This document shows positions 26,765 through 34,228 of a DNA stretch of 64,000 nt, one piece after another. The notes under the pieces were generated by a model. It was not told where the DNA came from, ran no database searches, and saw nothing but the letters and a program-made list of their open reading frames with translations. A program made the position numbers and the translations under genes. Source of the DNA: Paenibacillus protaetiae (GTDB lineage Bacteria > Bacillota > Bacilli > Paenibacillales > Paenibacillaceae); the NCBI RefSeq assembly GCF_004135365.1, contig NZ_CP035492.1, forward strand, positions 4,014,501-4,078,500, read 5' to 3'. How positions within the stretch are numbered: the stretch's first letter is position 1; every line of letters starts with the position of its first letter.

Positions 26765-27100
26765 GGCCAGCCAAGCTGCAAGAGCCGCGATCTCCTGCTC
26801 GGTAACGCGCCCTTTCTGGCTGGGCATCCTGCTCCCGCCATCAGTAATTTGCTCGACCAGTTCCGCTTCGGTCATCCGCGCCCCGACCTTTTGAAGGTTG
26901 GTGTCCGGGCCAACCCGGCCTTGCAGATCCGAGCCGTGGCAGCTGACGCAGTTCGCTTTATAGACCGCCGCCGTATCAGGCGGGGCATCCATATGCGGGG
27001 TGCCGCCGCTGCCGCTCCCGCCGCTGCAGGCGGACAAGGCTGTTACAAGCAGCAAGGAAGCGGCCGTGGCCGTTATAGCCGTTCGTATACGTAAATTCAT
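26753..27100 (-). CDS. Lipoprotein cytochrome c, c-551/CccB-like
   Basis: The 115-residue protein has a lipoprotein signal peptide ending LVTALSAC (Cys about residue 25), a Gly/Ser linker and a small class I cytochrome c domain. The haem site is CVSCH (about residues 51-55), and the distal Met ligand is probably in GGSRMPSQKG. It would carry electrons at the outer face of the membrane, like B. subtilis CccB. The ATG at 27100 is preceded by AGCAGG. It is a single-gene unit convergent with the phosphatase gene. Confidence 0.9.
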   Translation of the reverse strand: MNLRIRTAITATAASLLLVTALSACSGGSGSGGTPHMDAPPDTAAVYKANCVSCHGSDLQGRVGPDTNLQKVGARMTEAELVEQITDGGSRMPSQKGRVTEQEIAALAAWLAQKK

Positions 27101-27263
27101 GCGGGGACCTGCTTTCCTGGCGTTTATAGATCAATATGCTTGTCTATTTTGTCTTCAGTATAATCGGAATTGGAAAGCTGGGCAATTGTGGTAGTTATAT
27201 AATTTTGCCGCAGGAGCCTTTATAATAGGAAAAAGTAAATGATTATACGATTTAGGAGCAGCA

Positions 27264-28139
27264 ATGGAACCCTCTCTAACGAATTATTTTCTTCAAAACC
27301 AAATCGACCATTTTCAAGCGGAAGTGACAATGGCGATGTATATTGAACTGAACCGTGATATAGCGGATTTTTTAAACGAGCATTCTTTTTACCGGCTTTT
27401 TTATGTACAGCAGGGAGAAGGCAGCATTGCTATCGGAGATGCCATTTTTGAAGTGGCGCCGGGGACGATGTACCTCGTGCCGGCAGGGGTTCATTTTGCT
27501 TTAAACGTCTCGCAGCATTTTCAATGCTATACCTGCCATTTTCGCTCCGAGCAGTGGGATATGCCGCTTATTAACCGGATGGAAATTCCCTATGTTTCGG
27601 TTATTGACGACCGGCAGGCTGTTAAAGCTCTGTATGACAAAATGGTTGCGACACACCACAGCCGTTCGGTGACGCGCAATTTAAAGCTGCGCGGGCAGCT
27701 GAACGAGCTGTTTGCGGTCTATTTGGATTCCTGCTTTCAACAAGCAGCCGTACCGCAATCGGAGACGGAAGCGGAACAAAACTGGAATGCAGTGCTGGCT
27801 TATATCGACAGCCATCTTGACCGGCCGATTCTGGTTGAAGAGCTGGCTAAGCTCGCTTGCCTGCATCCGAATTATTTTATTACGCTGTTTAAAGAAACGA
27901 TGGGCTGCTCGCCGATCCAGTTCGTGACGACCAGGCGGATATCGGCTGCAAAGCAGCTATTAGCGGCAACGAAGCTGCCTGTTTCAGACATTGCCGGGCA
28001 AGTTGGGATGCAGAACCATTACTTATCGCGGCAGTTTAAACGAATGATCGGGTTAACCCCTTTGCAGTACCGCAAGCTGATGCAGGCAGAGGAGCTAAGA
28101 AGCAGGCCGGAAGGGCAATTAAAGGAGTATATTGGATAA
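27264..28139 (+). CDS. AraC family transcriptional regulator
   Basis: The 291-residue protein has an N-terminal cupin-type sensing domain (about 20-140: YVQQGEGSIAIGDAIFEVAPGTMYLVPAG). Two helix-turn-helix motifs lie in the last 100 residues (ILVEELAKLACLHPNYFITLFKETMG and PVSDIAGQVGMQNHYLSRQFKRMIGLTPLQYR). The ATG at 27264 follows TAGGAG. Such regulators mostly control sugar uptake genes. Its stop overlaps the start of mutY (TAATG), so both are on one transcript, but its targets are not apparent. Confidence 0.9.
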   Translation: MEPSLTNYFLQNQIDHFQAEVTMAMYIELNRDIADFLNEHSFYRLFYVQQGEGSIAIGDAIFEVAPGTMYLVPAGVHFALNVSQHFQCYTCHFRSEQWDMPLINRMEIPYVSVIDDRQAVKALYDKMVATHHSRSVTRNLKLRGQLNELFAVYLDSCFQQAAVPQSETEAEQNWNAVLAYIDSHLDRPILVEELAKLACLHPNYFITLFKETMGCSPIQFVTTRRISAAKQLLAATKLPVSDIAGQVGMQNHYLSRQFKRMIGLTPLQYRKLMQAEELRSRPEGQLKEYIG

Positions 28140-29371
28140 TGACAGTGGATGTAAAACAATTTTTCAGCACGGAGCTGCTGGCTTGGTACCGGCTCGTCAA
28201 ACGGGATCTTCCATGGCGGAAAAACCGCGACCCTTACCGGGTATGGGTATCGGAAATTATGCTGCAGCAAACCCGTGTAGATACGGTAATTCCTTATTAT
28301 GAGCGGTTTATGGCCAAATTCCCGACTGTCCGGGAGCTGGCGGCAGCACCGGAGGAAGAGGTGCTGAAAAGCTGGGAAGGGCTTGGCTATTACTCGCGCG
28401 CCCGCAATTTGCAGGCGGGGGCGCGCGAGGTCGTGGAACGGTACGGCGGCATCGTGCCGGATGACAAGACGGCGGTAGCTTCGCTGAAAGGCGTAGGGCC
28501 TTATACAAGCGGAGCTATTATGAGCATTGCATTTAACCGGCCGGAACCGGCGGTGGACGGCAATGTGATGCGCGTGCTGTCGCGGTATTTTTGCCTGGAG
28601 GATGATATTGCGAAGCCCTCAACGCGCGTTGGCATTGAAAAGCGGGCCGTTTCGCTTATTCCGGAAGGCGCTGCGGGCGATTTTAACCAAGCGCTGATGG
28701 AGCTGGGCGCATTGGTGTGCACGCCGAAATCGCCGGTATGCCTGACCTGCCCGGTGATGGAGCACTGCGCGGGAAGGCTGGCCGGGAAAGAGACGGAGCT
28801 GCCGGTCAAAACAAAAGCGAAACCGCCGCGCGAGGAACTGCGCGCTGCAGTCATTATCGCCGGCAGCGGCGAGCATGCAGGCAAGGTGCTTGTCCGCCAG
28901 CGCCCGGCGAAAGGGCTGCTGGCGCAAATGTGGGAGTTCCCGCATTTGCTGGTGGACGAGCATGGCGAAGATGCGGCGCTTGCGGATAAACTGGCACGGT
29001 CGCTGCATGAGGAGACCGGCCTGCTCATCCGGCCGACGGGCCGGCTGATGGATGCCGATCATGTGTTCAGCCATATCCACTGGAAGATGAAAATTTACGA
29101 AGCCGATCTTGGTGCAGCCGTGACAGGGGCAGGCAGCGAGAAGGCCTGGCCAGCTGCTGGAAGCGCCTCAGGACGAGCAGCTCAAACGCTGTATGCGGCA
29201 GAGGCGTCCGCCGCTTATGAAGACAGCGCCGCTGCCTCATCAGCGGCGCCGTCAAGAGCCAAGCTGCCGGCCCATTACCGCTGGATCGGACGTGAAGAGA
29301 TGGAACAATTAACGTTTCCGAACTTATTTTTGCGTGTATTAAACCAATATTGGGCTAACTCAAAACGATAA
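28139..29371 (+). CDS. mutY: A/G-specific adenine DNA glycosylase
   Basis: MutY removes adenine mispaired with 8-oxoguanine. The 410-residue protein has the HhH-GPD core (VSEIMLQQTRVDTVIPYYERF, SLKGVGPYTSGAIMSIAF, catalytic Asp in PAVDGNVMRVL). The iron-sulfur cluster motif is C-x6-C-x2-C-x5-C (VCTPKSPVCLTCPVMEHC). A C-terminal Nudix-like recognition domain follows (AKGLLAQMWEFPHLL). An Ala/Ser-rich insert of about 45 residues (around 325-370) interrupts that last domain and makes the protein longer than usual. The ATG overlaps the stop of the AraC gene. Confidence 0.95.
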   Translation: MTVDVKQFFSTELLAWYRLVKRDLPWRKNRDPYRVWVSEIMLQQTRVDTVIPYYERFMAKFPTVRELAAAPEEEVLKSWEGLGYYSRARNLQAGAREVVERYGGIVPDDKTAVASLKGVGPYTSGAIMSIAFNRPEPAVDGNVMRVLSRYFCLEDDIAKPSTRVGIEKRAVSLIPEGAAGDFNQALMELGALVCTPKSPVCLTCPVMEHCAGRLAGKETELPVKTKAKPPREELRAAVIIAGSGEHAGKVLVRQRPAKGLLAQMWEFPHLLVDEHGEDAALADKLARSLHEETGLLIRPTGRLMDADHVFSHIHWKMKIYEADLGAAVTGAGSEKAWPAAGSASGRAAQTLYAAEASAAYEDSAAASSAAPSRAKLPAHYRWIGREEMEQLTFPNLFLRVLNQYWANSKR

Positions 29372-29388
29372 TACGGGGGAATCGGAAT

Positions 29389-30012
29389 ATGCTGGACCTT
29401 TTGCTGGAACATCGGATTGTGGCCATATTGCGCGGAATTGAGGACAAGCACGCGGACGCTGCGGGGAAGGCGCTTCTGGACGGCGGCATCCGGTTGATGG
29501 AAATTACAATGAACACAAAAGGCGCAGCCGCTATGATCGAACGATGGAGAAGCCGTTTTGACGGGCAGGCAGCTATCGGCGCGGGGACGGTGCTGGATGT
29601 TGCGATGGCGCGTGAAGCGGCTGCTGCCGGCGCCCAGTTTATGATTTCGCCCAATCTGGACGAGGAAGTGATTGCGTTTGGCCGGGAGCGGGGCATCTCC
29701 GTTTGGCCGGGCGTCATGACGCCTACCGAAATCGTCCGGGCCTGGAAAGCGGGGGCGGAAGCGGTCAAGTTGTTCCCGATGGCGTCGCTTGGGTTAAACT
29801 ACTTGTCCGAAATCCGCGCGCCGCTTGATTCGATTCCGATTTTGGCAACCGGCGGCGTAGATTTGGACAATATCGCGGCTTATTTCAAAGCGGGGGCTAA
29901 TGCCGTCGGCATGGGGAGCAAGCTGCTGAATATGGAATGGGTGCGTGAAGGGCGGTTCGATCTTATTACCGAACGTGCACGCCGGTTTGCGGAAACGGTG
30001 CGGGGGTTGTAA
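29389..30012 (+). CDS. eda: KDPG/KHG aldolase
   Basis: The 207-residue TIM-barrel aldolase splits 2-keto-3-deoxy-6-phosphogluconate to pyruvate and glyceraldehyde 3-phosphate. The Schiff-base Lys is in GAEAVKLFPM and the catalytic Glu in LMEITMNTKG. The phosphate loop includes ATGGVDLDN and the GANAVGMGS turn. The ATG at 29389 has CGGGGGA upstream. It lies 17 bp after mutY without its usual partner KDG kinase. A uronate product such as that of the ManD-type enzyme at 53.5 kb could feed it; that link is inference. Confidence 0.92.
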   Translation: MLDLLLEHRIVAILRGIEDKHADAAGKALLDGGIRLMEITMNTKGAAAMIERWRSRFDGQAAIGAGTVLDVAMAREAAAAGAQFMISPNLDEEVIAFGRERGISVWPGVMTPTEIVRAWKAGAEAVKLFPMASLGLNYLSEIRAPLDSIPILATGGVDLDNIAAYFKAGANAVGMGSKLLNMEWVREGRFDLITERARRFAETVRGL

Positions 30013-30256
30013 AAAAAAAGAGCCAACGGCATCGGGCCGCGGGCTGCAAGAGAGATATATAAATAAAGGGGGGTCATGGGTTCATTATAAAAAACAAAGA
30101 TGAAAGAAACATGAAGCCTTTATTACAGTTCGATTACATATGGGAAAAATTGTATTTCAGAGGACGGCCGAATAACACCATGTTTATGCTCCGGGCATTC
30201 CCCCTTCGTTAAGCTTCTTTCATAGGATGTTCCAAAGGTAGAGAGGGTACAAACTA

Positions 30257-30706
30257 GTGCAAGCTCTAAAGGTTTTTAATAACATAGAGAAGTTAAATGC
30301 AAAAATAAATGTAACGAACTGTGATTTAAAAGTTTCTTCTACTTATTATGATTGTACTTGTGTTGTAGAAATATCGTCTGATACTCATCCGATACTTAAA
30401 TTTTCGTTGTCGGACTTTAAACGAAAAGATAAAGAAACCGAAAATATATTAGATATAATTAGTGAGAATAGGTTTATTATTATGCATGCAATTGAGCATA
30501 AAGGTCAATGCGGACATTTTTTGCTTCCCATTTTGGAGTTTTTAGAAAGCCATTTGATTTGCATAATCCTAATCCCTTTTAATGAATTAAACGAAAGAAA
30601 CAGGACGTTTTTTAAAGCGTTAGAGAATATATGGATGAGAAATTTTGACGTCACGAATAATCAATTGGTTTATGCTTCATATGAGAATCCTTCGGGATAT
30701 ATTTAA
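30257..30706 (+). CDS. AT-rich hypothetical protein
   Basis: The 149-residue product is not recognised. It is predicted to be soluble, with alternating beta and alpha segments (KVSSTYYDCTCVVEISSDTH, FIIMHAIEHKGQCGHFLLPILEFLESH). A GTG at 30257 follows AGAGAGGG at about eleven bases. The base composition is much richer in A and T than the flanking genes, and codons such as ATA, TTA and AAA dominate, so recent acquisition is likely. The 244 bp upstream hold no clear gene. Confidence 0.5.
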   Translation: MQALKVFNNIEKLNAKINVTNCDLKVSSTYYDCTCVVEISSDTHPILKFSLSDFKRKDKETENILDIISENRFIIMHAIEHKGQCGHFLLPILEFLESHLICIILIPFNELNERNRTFFKALENIWMRNFDVTNNQLVYASYENPSGYI

Positions 30707-30796
30707 TCTAAAGGCCGGCATTCAATTATGGCATCCATGCAACGGATGCGAAACGGTGAATGATGTACTCTATTCGGAAAGGCGTGATTATCAAAC

Positions 30797-31480
30797 ATGA
30801 GTGAACAGGTCCATTCGGCTGTTGTAAACAATATTGTTTGGTGCGGAATTATATGTGAGACGCATGGGATTACTGCCGCTTCAAGTAAACATGTTTGGAG
30901 TACAACAGCGAAAGCGCCGCCTTTTTACCCGGACATCATTACATCAAGCAGGCATGCAACGGTGAAAGAGGTTATTGACATCATTGGAAATAGAGAAGTA
31001 TCTTCCATTAAAGATAGCTTCGCTAATCTCGATATGTCGCCTCTTGATTTTGAAATCCTGTTTAAAGCCGAATGGATTTACCATGCGCCACTGGCTAACT
31101 TGGAGCCTATTCCATCGGGATGGCACGAAGTCACCGCTAAAAATGACTTCGTAGATTGGACTTTGGCTCATGGTTCCGGAAATGTAATTAAGCCTGAACT
31201 TTTAAATCGCCGAGATGTCAAAATGTACGCCTATACGAATAAGGGTGAAACGGCAGGATTTATTGCTAACTTGGGCGGCAATGCCGTGGGGATATCCAAC
31301 GTATTTTCAAGCGTTAACAGCAATAATTTATGGTCTGACATTCATACAATAGCTTCATTGGATTTCCCGGGGCTGCCTACCGTAGGCTACGAGCAAGGCG
31401 ATGATCTTGCCGCGGCGCTCCAATCGGGATGGACCTCGGCAGGTCCGCTTCGTGTTTGGGTGAAATCCAAAAATTATTAA
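30797..31480 (+). CDS. Hypothetical protein with GNAT-like C-terminus
   Basis: The 227-residue protein has two parts. The N-terminal 130 residues are not recognised. The C-terminal 90 (AYTNKGETAGFIANLGGNAVGISNVF, then PTVGYEQGDDLAAALQSG and PLRVWVKS) resemble the acetyl-CoA-binding and final strands of GNAT acetyltransferases. The usual RxxGxG/A loop is not obvious, so activity is doubtful. The ATG at 30797 follows GGAAAGGCG. It lies downstream of the AT-rich gene and directly before an IS element, in what looks like an accessory patch. Confidence 0.5.
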   Translation: MSEQVHSAVVNNIVWCGIICETHGITAASSKHVWSTTAKAPPFYPDIITSSRHATVKEVIDIIGNREVSSIKDSFANLDMSPLDFEILFKAEWIYHAPLANLEPIPSGWHEVTAKNDFVDWTLAHGSGNVIKPELLNRRDVKMYAYTNKGETAGFIANLGGNAVGISNVFSSVNSNNLWSDIHTIASLDFPGLPTVGYEQGDDLAAALQSGWTSAGPLRVWVKSKNY

Positions 31481-31516
31481 GAGCTTAAATGCTTAAATAA
31501 AAAAGCGGGTGCTTCA

Positions 31517-32468
31517 TGAAGTGCACCCCTTATAGTGGACATTGGAAAAACACCCTAGTGTTTAGCCGATGAAAACCATAGGGGTGCTTTTCGTTATGGC
31601 AAAAAAGGGACAGAAATTTGTGACGTACAGCTTTGAAACGAAGAAGAAAGCAATTGAGATGCGTCTTCAAGGAATGACGGTAGGGAGAATTGCAGAAGAG
31701 TTAGGGATTGTTGATGTTGGACGAGTGAAGACCTGGATGCGTCGGTACAAACAGATGGGAGAATTCGGCTTAACAGACACGCGAGGAAAGCGGAAAGAAT
31801 ATGTCGATGAGAACCGCTATGTTAAGCGGCTTGAAATGGAGAATGCCGTTTTAAAAAAGTGGTTGGCCATTACGAAGGCGGAGGTGTATCAGAAAAGTGT
31901 AGGCTCGTTGAAGAGCTCAGAGAGCATTTCACCGTTACAGAGCTTTGCAAAGAAGTCGGTCTCTCTAAGAGCGGATTCTATGCCTATCTTAAACGAAAAG
32001 CTGTAAATAAGGACAAGTCATCCAAAGAGATCATTCGCACCACGTATGAACGCTATAAAGGCATTTATGGCTACAGACAAATTCAATTATTGATGTACCA
32101 AGATCATAAGATATGGATGAACCACAAGAAGATCCTGCGTCTCATGCGGGAAATGGGGCTGCGATCTAAAATACGCCGCAAATTCCGTCATCATCGATCT
32201 TGGGGCTTAGGCGACAGAGTGGTGAGAAATGTGTTGGAAGCAATTTTGAAGCACTTAAGCCTAATCAGAAATGTGTAACAGACGTTACACAATACCGAGT
32301 GAAAGATAGCTGGCTATACCTCCCTACCATCAAAGACTTATGTCAAAACGAAATCGTCGCCTATAACATGAGTTTACGCAATGATAAGGATCTTGTACTC
32401 CAAACGTTCTCTAAAGCATTTGAAAAGGAAAAGGACGTAACTGGGCTAATCGTTCATAGCGATCAGGG
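31517..32468 (+). mobile_element. IS3-family (IS150 group) insertion sequence, truncated at the right end
   Basis: A probable left end starts near 31517 (TGAAGTGCACCCCTTATAG and following). The transposase reads from 31596 and is cut at the IVHSDQG motif near 32466, so the last part of the DDE domain and a verified right inverted repeat are missing. A fragment of an ABC exporter gene is joined directly at that point. The left boundary is inferred from resemblance to IS150-type ends, not from a paired repeat. Confidence 0.7.
31596..32468 (+). pseudogene. IS3-family transposase OrfA-OrfB, broken
   Basis: OrfA has a helix-turn-helix (SFETKKKAIEMRLQGMTVGRIAEELG) and a leucine-zipper-like end (KRLEMENAVLKK). 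A canonical slippery heptamer A-AAA-AAG lies at 31853-31859 in the OrfA frame, as used for the -1 frameshift that makes OrfAB in this family. OrfB begins with an HTH_21-like part (VTELCKEVGLSKSGFYAYLKRK) and YGYRQI. A second, unprogrammed shift near 32225-32240 separates it from the rve part (CVTDVTQYRVKDSWLYL, GLIVHSDQG). The frame then ends in foreign sequence. The element cannot encode a complete transposase. Confidence 0.85.
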
Positions 32469-32669
32469 AAGGCGATCCAGCAGTCACTGGTGGAGCTGTC
32501 GAAGGACCGCACCACACTGGTCATCGCGCATCGGCTGGCCACCATCAAAAACGCCGACCGGATCGTCGTGGTGTCCGAGCAAGGCATTGCCGAGCAAGGG
32601 AAACATGAGGAACTTATTGCGGTACAAGGCGCCTACAACCGCCTGCATCAGGCGCAATTCGGCGGATAG
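32469..32669 (+). pseudogene. 3' fragment of an ABC exporter ATP-binding domain
   Basis: From about 32469, one frame reads AIQQSLVELSKDRTTLVIAH, then RLATIKNADRIVVVSEQGIA and EQGKHEELIAVQGAYNRLH, ending with TAG at 32669. This is the conserved H-loop end of an MsbA/BmrA-type exporter; the H-loop His is in IAHRLATI. The Walker A, signature and Walker B parts are absent. It is fused to the cut transposase gene at 32466-32471, so a deletion or recombination removed the right IS end and most of the ABC gene. Confidence 0.9.
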
Positions 32670-32681
32670 TCAGTACATCAT

Positions 32682-32718
32682 AAGGGGATGCTTCCTTTGT
32701 TGAAGCACCCCTTATTTT
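32682..32718 (+). terminator. Terminator of the former ABC exporter gene
   Basis: AAGGGGATGCTTC pairs with GAAGCACCCCTT with one bulge, followed by ATTTT. It is a remnant belonging to the truncated ABC gene. Confidence 0.75.
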
Positions 32719-32818
32719 ATAGACTAGCGATAACATGGGATGTGGAATAATATAGTAAAATAAAATGTCGAAAATCTGCCTAACTGTGAAATCACTGCGT
32801 TATGAAAGGAACCCGCCT

Positions 32819-32917
32819 ATGATTAACTTTTATGATGTACAAGTATTGTACTGTTCGCTGCCGTTTGCCCACAAAGGATTGAAAGCGGTTTTACAAAATC
32901 CGTTGACAAATAAATAG
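32819..32917 (+). CDS. Possible 32-residue peptide overlapping the lacI-type promoter
   Basis: The frame ATG 32819 to TAG 32917 (starts MINFYDVQVLYCSLPF) has AAAGGA about ten bases upstream. Its last codons coincide with the -35 box of the following gene, so it may be chance. The 306 bp between the ABC fragment and the LacI gene otherwise hold only a terminator and the promoter. Confidence 0.2.
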   Translation: MINFYDVQVLYCSLPFAHKGLKAVLQNPLTNK

Positions 32918-32947
32918 GACGTAACTATACTGATGTTAAACGTTTAC
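32903..32947 (+). promoter_or_regulatory. Promoter and operator of the LacI-type regulator gene
   Basis: TTGACA (32903-32908) and TATACT (32926-32931) are 17 bp apart. TAAACGTTTA (32937-32946) lies just after the -10 box, at the expected transcription start. It shares its core with the operators upstream of the importer, so the regulator probably represses itself. Confidence 0.8.
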
Positions 32948-32975
32948 GTAACGCAAAGGGGTAAGAAACAAAAAG

Positions 32976-33989
32976 ATGATTAACAATCCTCCTACAATTA
33001 AAGATGTAGCCAAAGCAGCCAACGTATCGGTGGCAACGGTATCGCGCGTGCTTCATAACCTTGCCGGCTATTCGGATAAAACAAAGCAAAAGGTTTTGCA
33101 AGCGGTCGCGGATCTTGGCTACAAGCCAAATGCGATAGCCAGAGGGTTGATTAACAAGCGTACGCAAACGATTGGCGTTTTGTTTCCCGATGTGTCGAGC
33201 AACTTTTCGTCTGATATTTTGCATGGAATTGAAGAAGTTGCGCATGAACACGGCTTTAGCGTTATTGTGTGCAACACGGCTGCGGAAGGCAAGCGGACTT
33301 TAAACTATTTGCAGGTGCTTCATGAGAAGCAGGTCGACGGCATTGTTTTTACAAGCGAGATGCTGAAGGACGAGTATTATGACGCAATGAAGGAAATGCG
33401 CGTTCCGGTCGTGCTGGTCAACACGCATTCCCAGAAGCATATGCTTCCATACGTGAAGGTTGATGACTGTCAGGCTGCTTACCAGGCCACGAATTTCCTG
33501 ATCCAGAGCGGCCACCGCGAAATTGCGATGATTGCAGGCACGCGCTGGGACATGCTTGCAGGCGCCCCGAGGCTGGACGGCTACAAGCGGGCGCTGGAGG
33601 ATAACGGCATTCCGTTCGAGGAATCCAAGGTTATCTATGGCGACTTCAGAATGGACAGCGGCAAAAAAGCGATGGAGCAGCTGCTCGCAAGCAAAATGCC
33701 GTTTACGGCCGTTTTTGCAGCGAGTGACGAGATGGCGATTGGCGCCATGAACGTGGCGATGGCCAAAGGGCTTCGTATTCCTGAAGACATCTCGCTGATC
33801 GGTTATGACGATTTGAACATTTCCCGCATGATTTTTCCGCCGCTTACAACCATCCATCAGCCGTTGGCATTGATGGGGCGGCTTGCTTCCGAGAAGCTGA
33901 TTGCCTTAATTGAGGGGGCTGAACAGGTGCCAAGCAGCATTGTGAACCATCAACTGGTGGAAAGAAAGACTGTTCGGCGTTTGCCTTGA
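32976..33989 (+). CDS. LacI family repressor of the oligosaccharide operon
   Basis: The 337-residue regulator has an N-terminal LacI helix-turn-helix (TIKDVAKAANVSVATVSRVLHN, hinge YKPNAIARGL). A periplasmic-binding-protein-like sugar domain follows (IGVLFPDVSSNFSSDILHGIEE, VFAASDEMAIGAMN, SLIGYDDLNISRMIFPPLTTIHQP). ATG at 32976 follows AAAGGGG. Three near-identical GTAAACGTTTAC-type palindromes lie at its own promoter and ahead of the importer operon downstream. The inducer is probably an isomalto- or maltodextrin-type sugar, judged only from the GH13 enzyme in that operon. Confidence 0.93.
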   Translation: MINNPPTIKDVAKAANVSVATVSRVLHNLAGYSDKTKQKVLQAVADLGYKPNAIARGLINKRTQTIGVLFPDVSSNFSSDILHGIEEVAHEHGFSVIVCNTAAEGKRTLNYLQVLHEKQVDGIVFTSEMLKDEYYDAMKEMRVPVVLVNTHSQKHMLPYVKVDDCQAAYQATNFLIQSGHREIAMIAGTRWDMLAGAPRLDGYKRALEDNGIPFEESKVIYGDFRMDSGKKAMEQLLASKMPFTAVFAASDEMAIGAMNVAMAKGLRIPEDISLIGYDDLNISRMIFPPLTTIHQPLALMGRLASEKLIALIEGAEQVPSSIVNHQLVERKTVRRLP

Positions 33990-34005
33990 ATAAGGCATGT
34001 TTTTC
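33982..34005 (+). terminator. Terminator after the LacI-type gene
   Basis: TGCCTT (33982-33987) pairs with AAGGCA (33992-33997) and is followed by a T run. It overlaps the stop codon. Confidence 0.7.
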
Positions 34006-34011
34006 TCCTTA

Positions 34012-34031
34012 TTGAGTAAACGTTTACTCAA
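34012..34031. promoter_or_regulatory. Perfect 20-bp LacI-type operator
   Basis: TTGAGTAAACGTTTACTCAA is a perfect palindrome with the GTAAACGTTTAC core. Confidence 0.85.
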
Positions 34032-34174
34032 TTAAATTTAATGAGCGTAATCGCTATGGTGAATGAAATTCACAAAAATAGGGAGAATAAGAAAAAATAT
34101 TGCATTTAAGGAGGTGAGTACAGCAAAAGGGCAGGTAATGAAGGCAAAAATCCACGTTTTTTTCTGATGGTAGA

Positions 34175-34186
34175 GTAAACGTTTAC
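34175..34186. promoter_or_regulatory. Second LacI-type operator upstream of the importer
   Basis: GTAAACGTTTAC is perfect over 12 bp and lies 43 bp before the binding-protein ATG. Two sites 155 bp apart would allow repression by looping. No clear -35/-10 pair could be fixed between them. Confidence 0.8.
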
Positions 34187-34228
34187 GTTCTTTATTGCAT
34201 CCATTTTATACTTTGGAGGGTCTATTCC

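Noticed and set aside
30013-30256. Possible gene or attachment site between eda and the AT-rich gene
   Set aside because: Only a weak inverted repeat (TGAAAGAA near 30100 and TTCTTTCA near 30217) was seen. There is no tRNA end, integrase or duplicated core.
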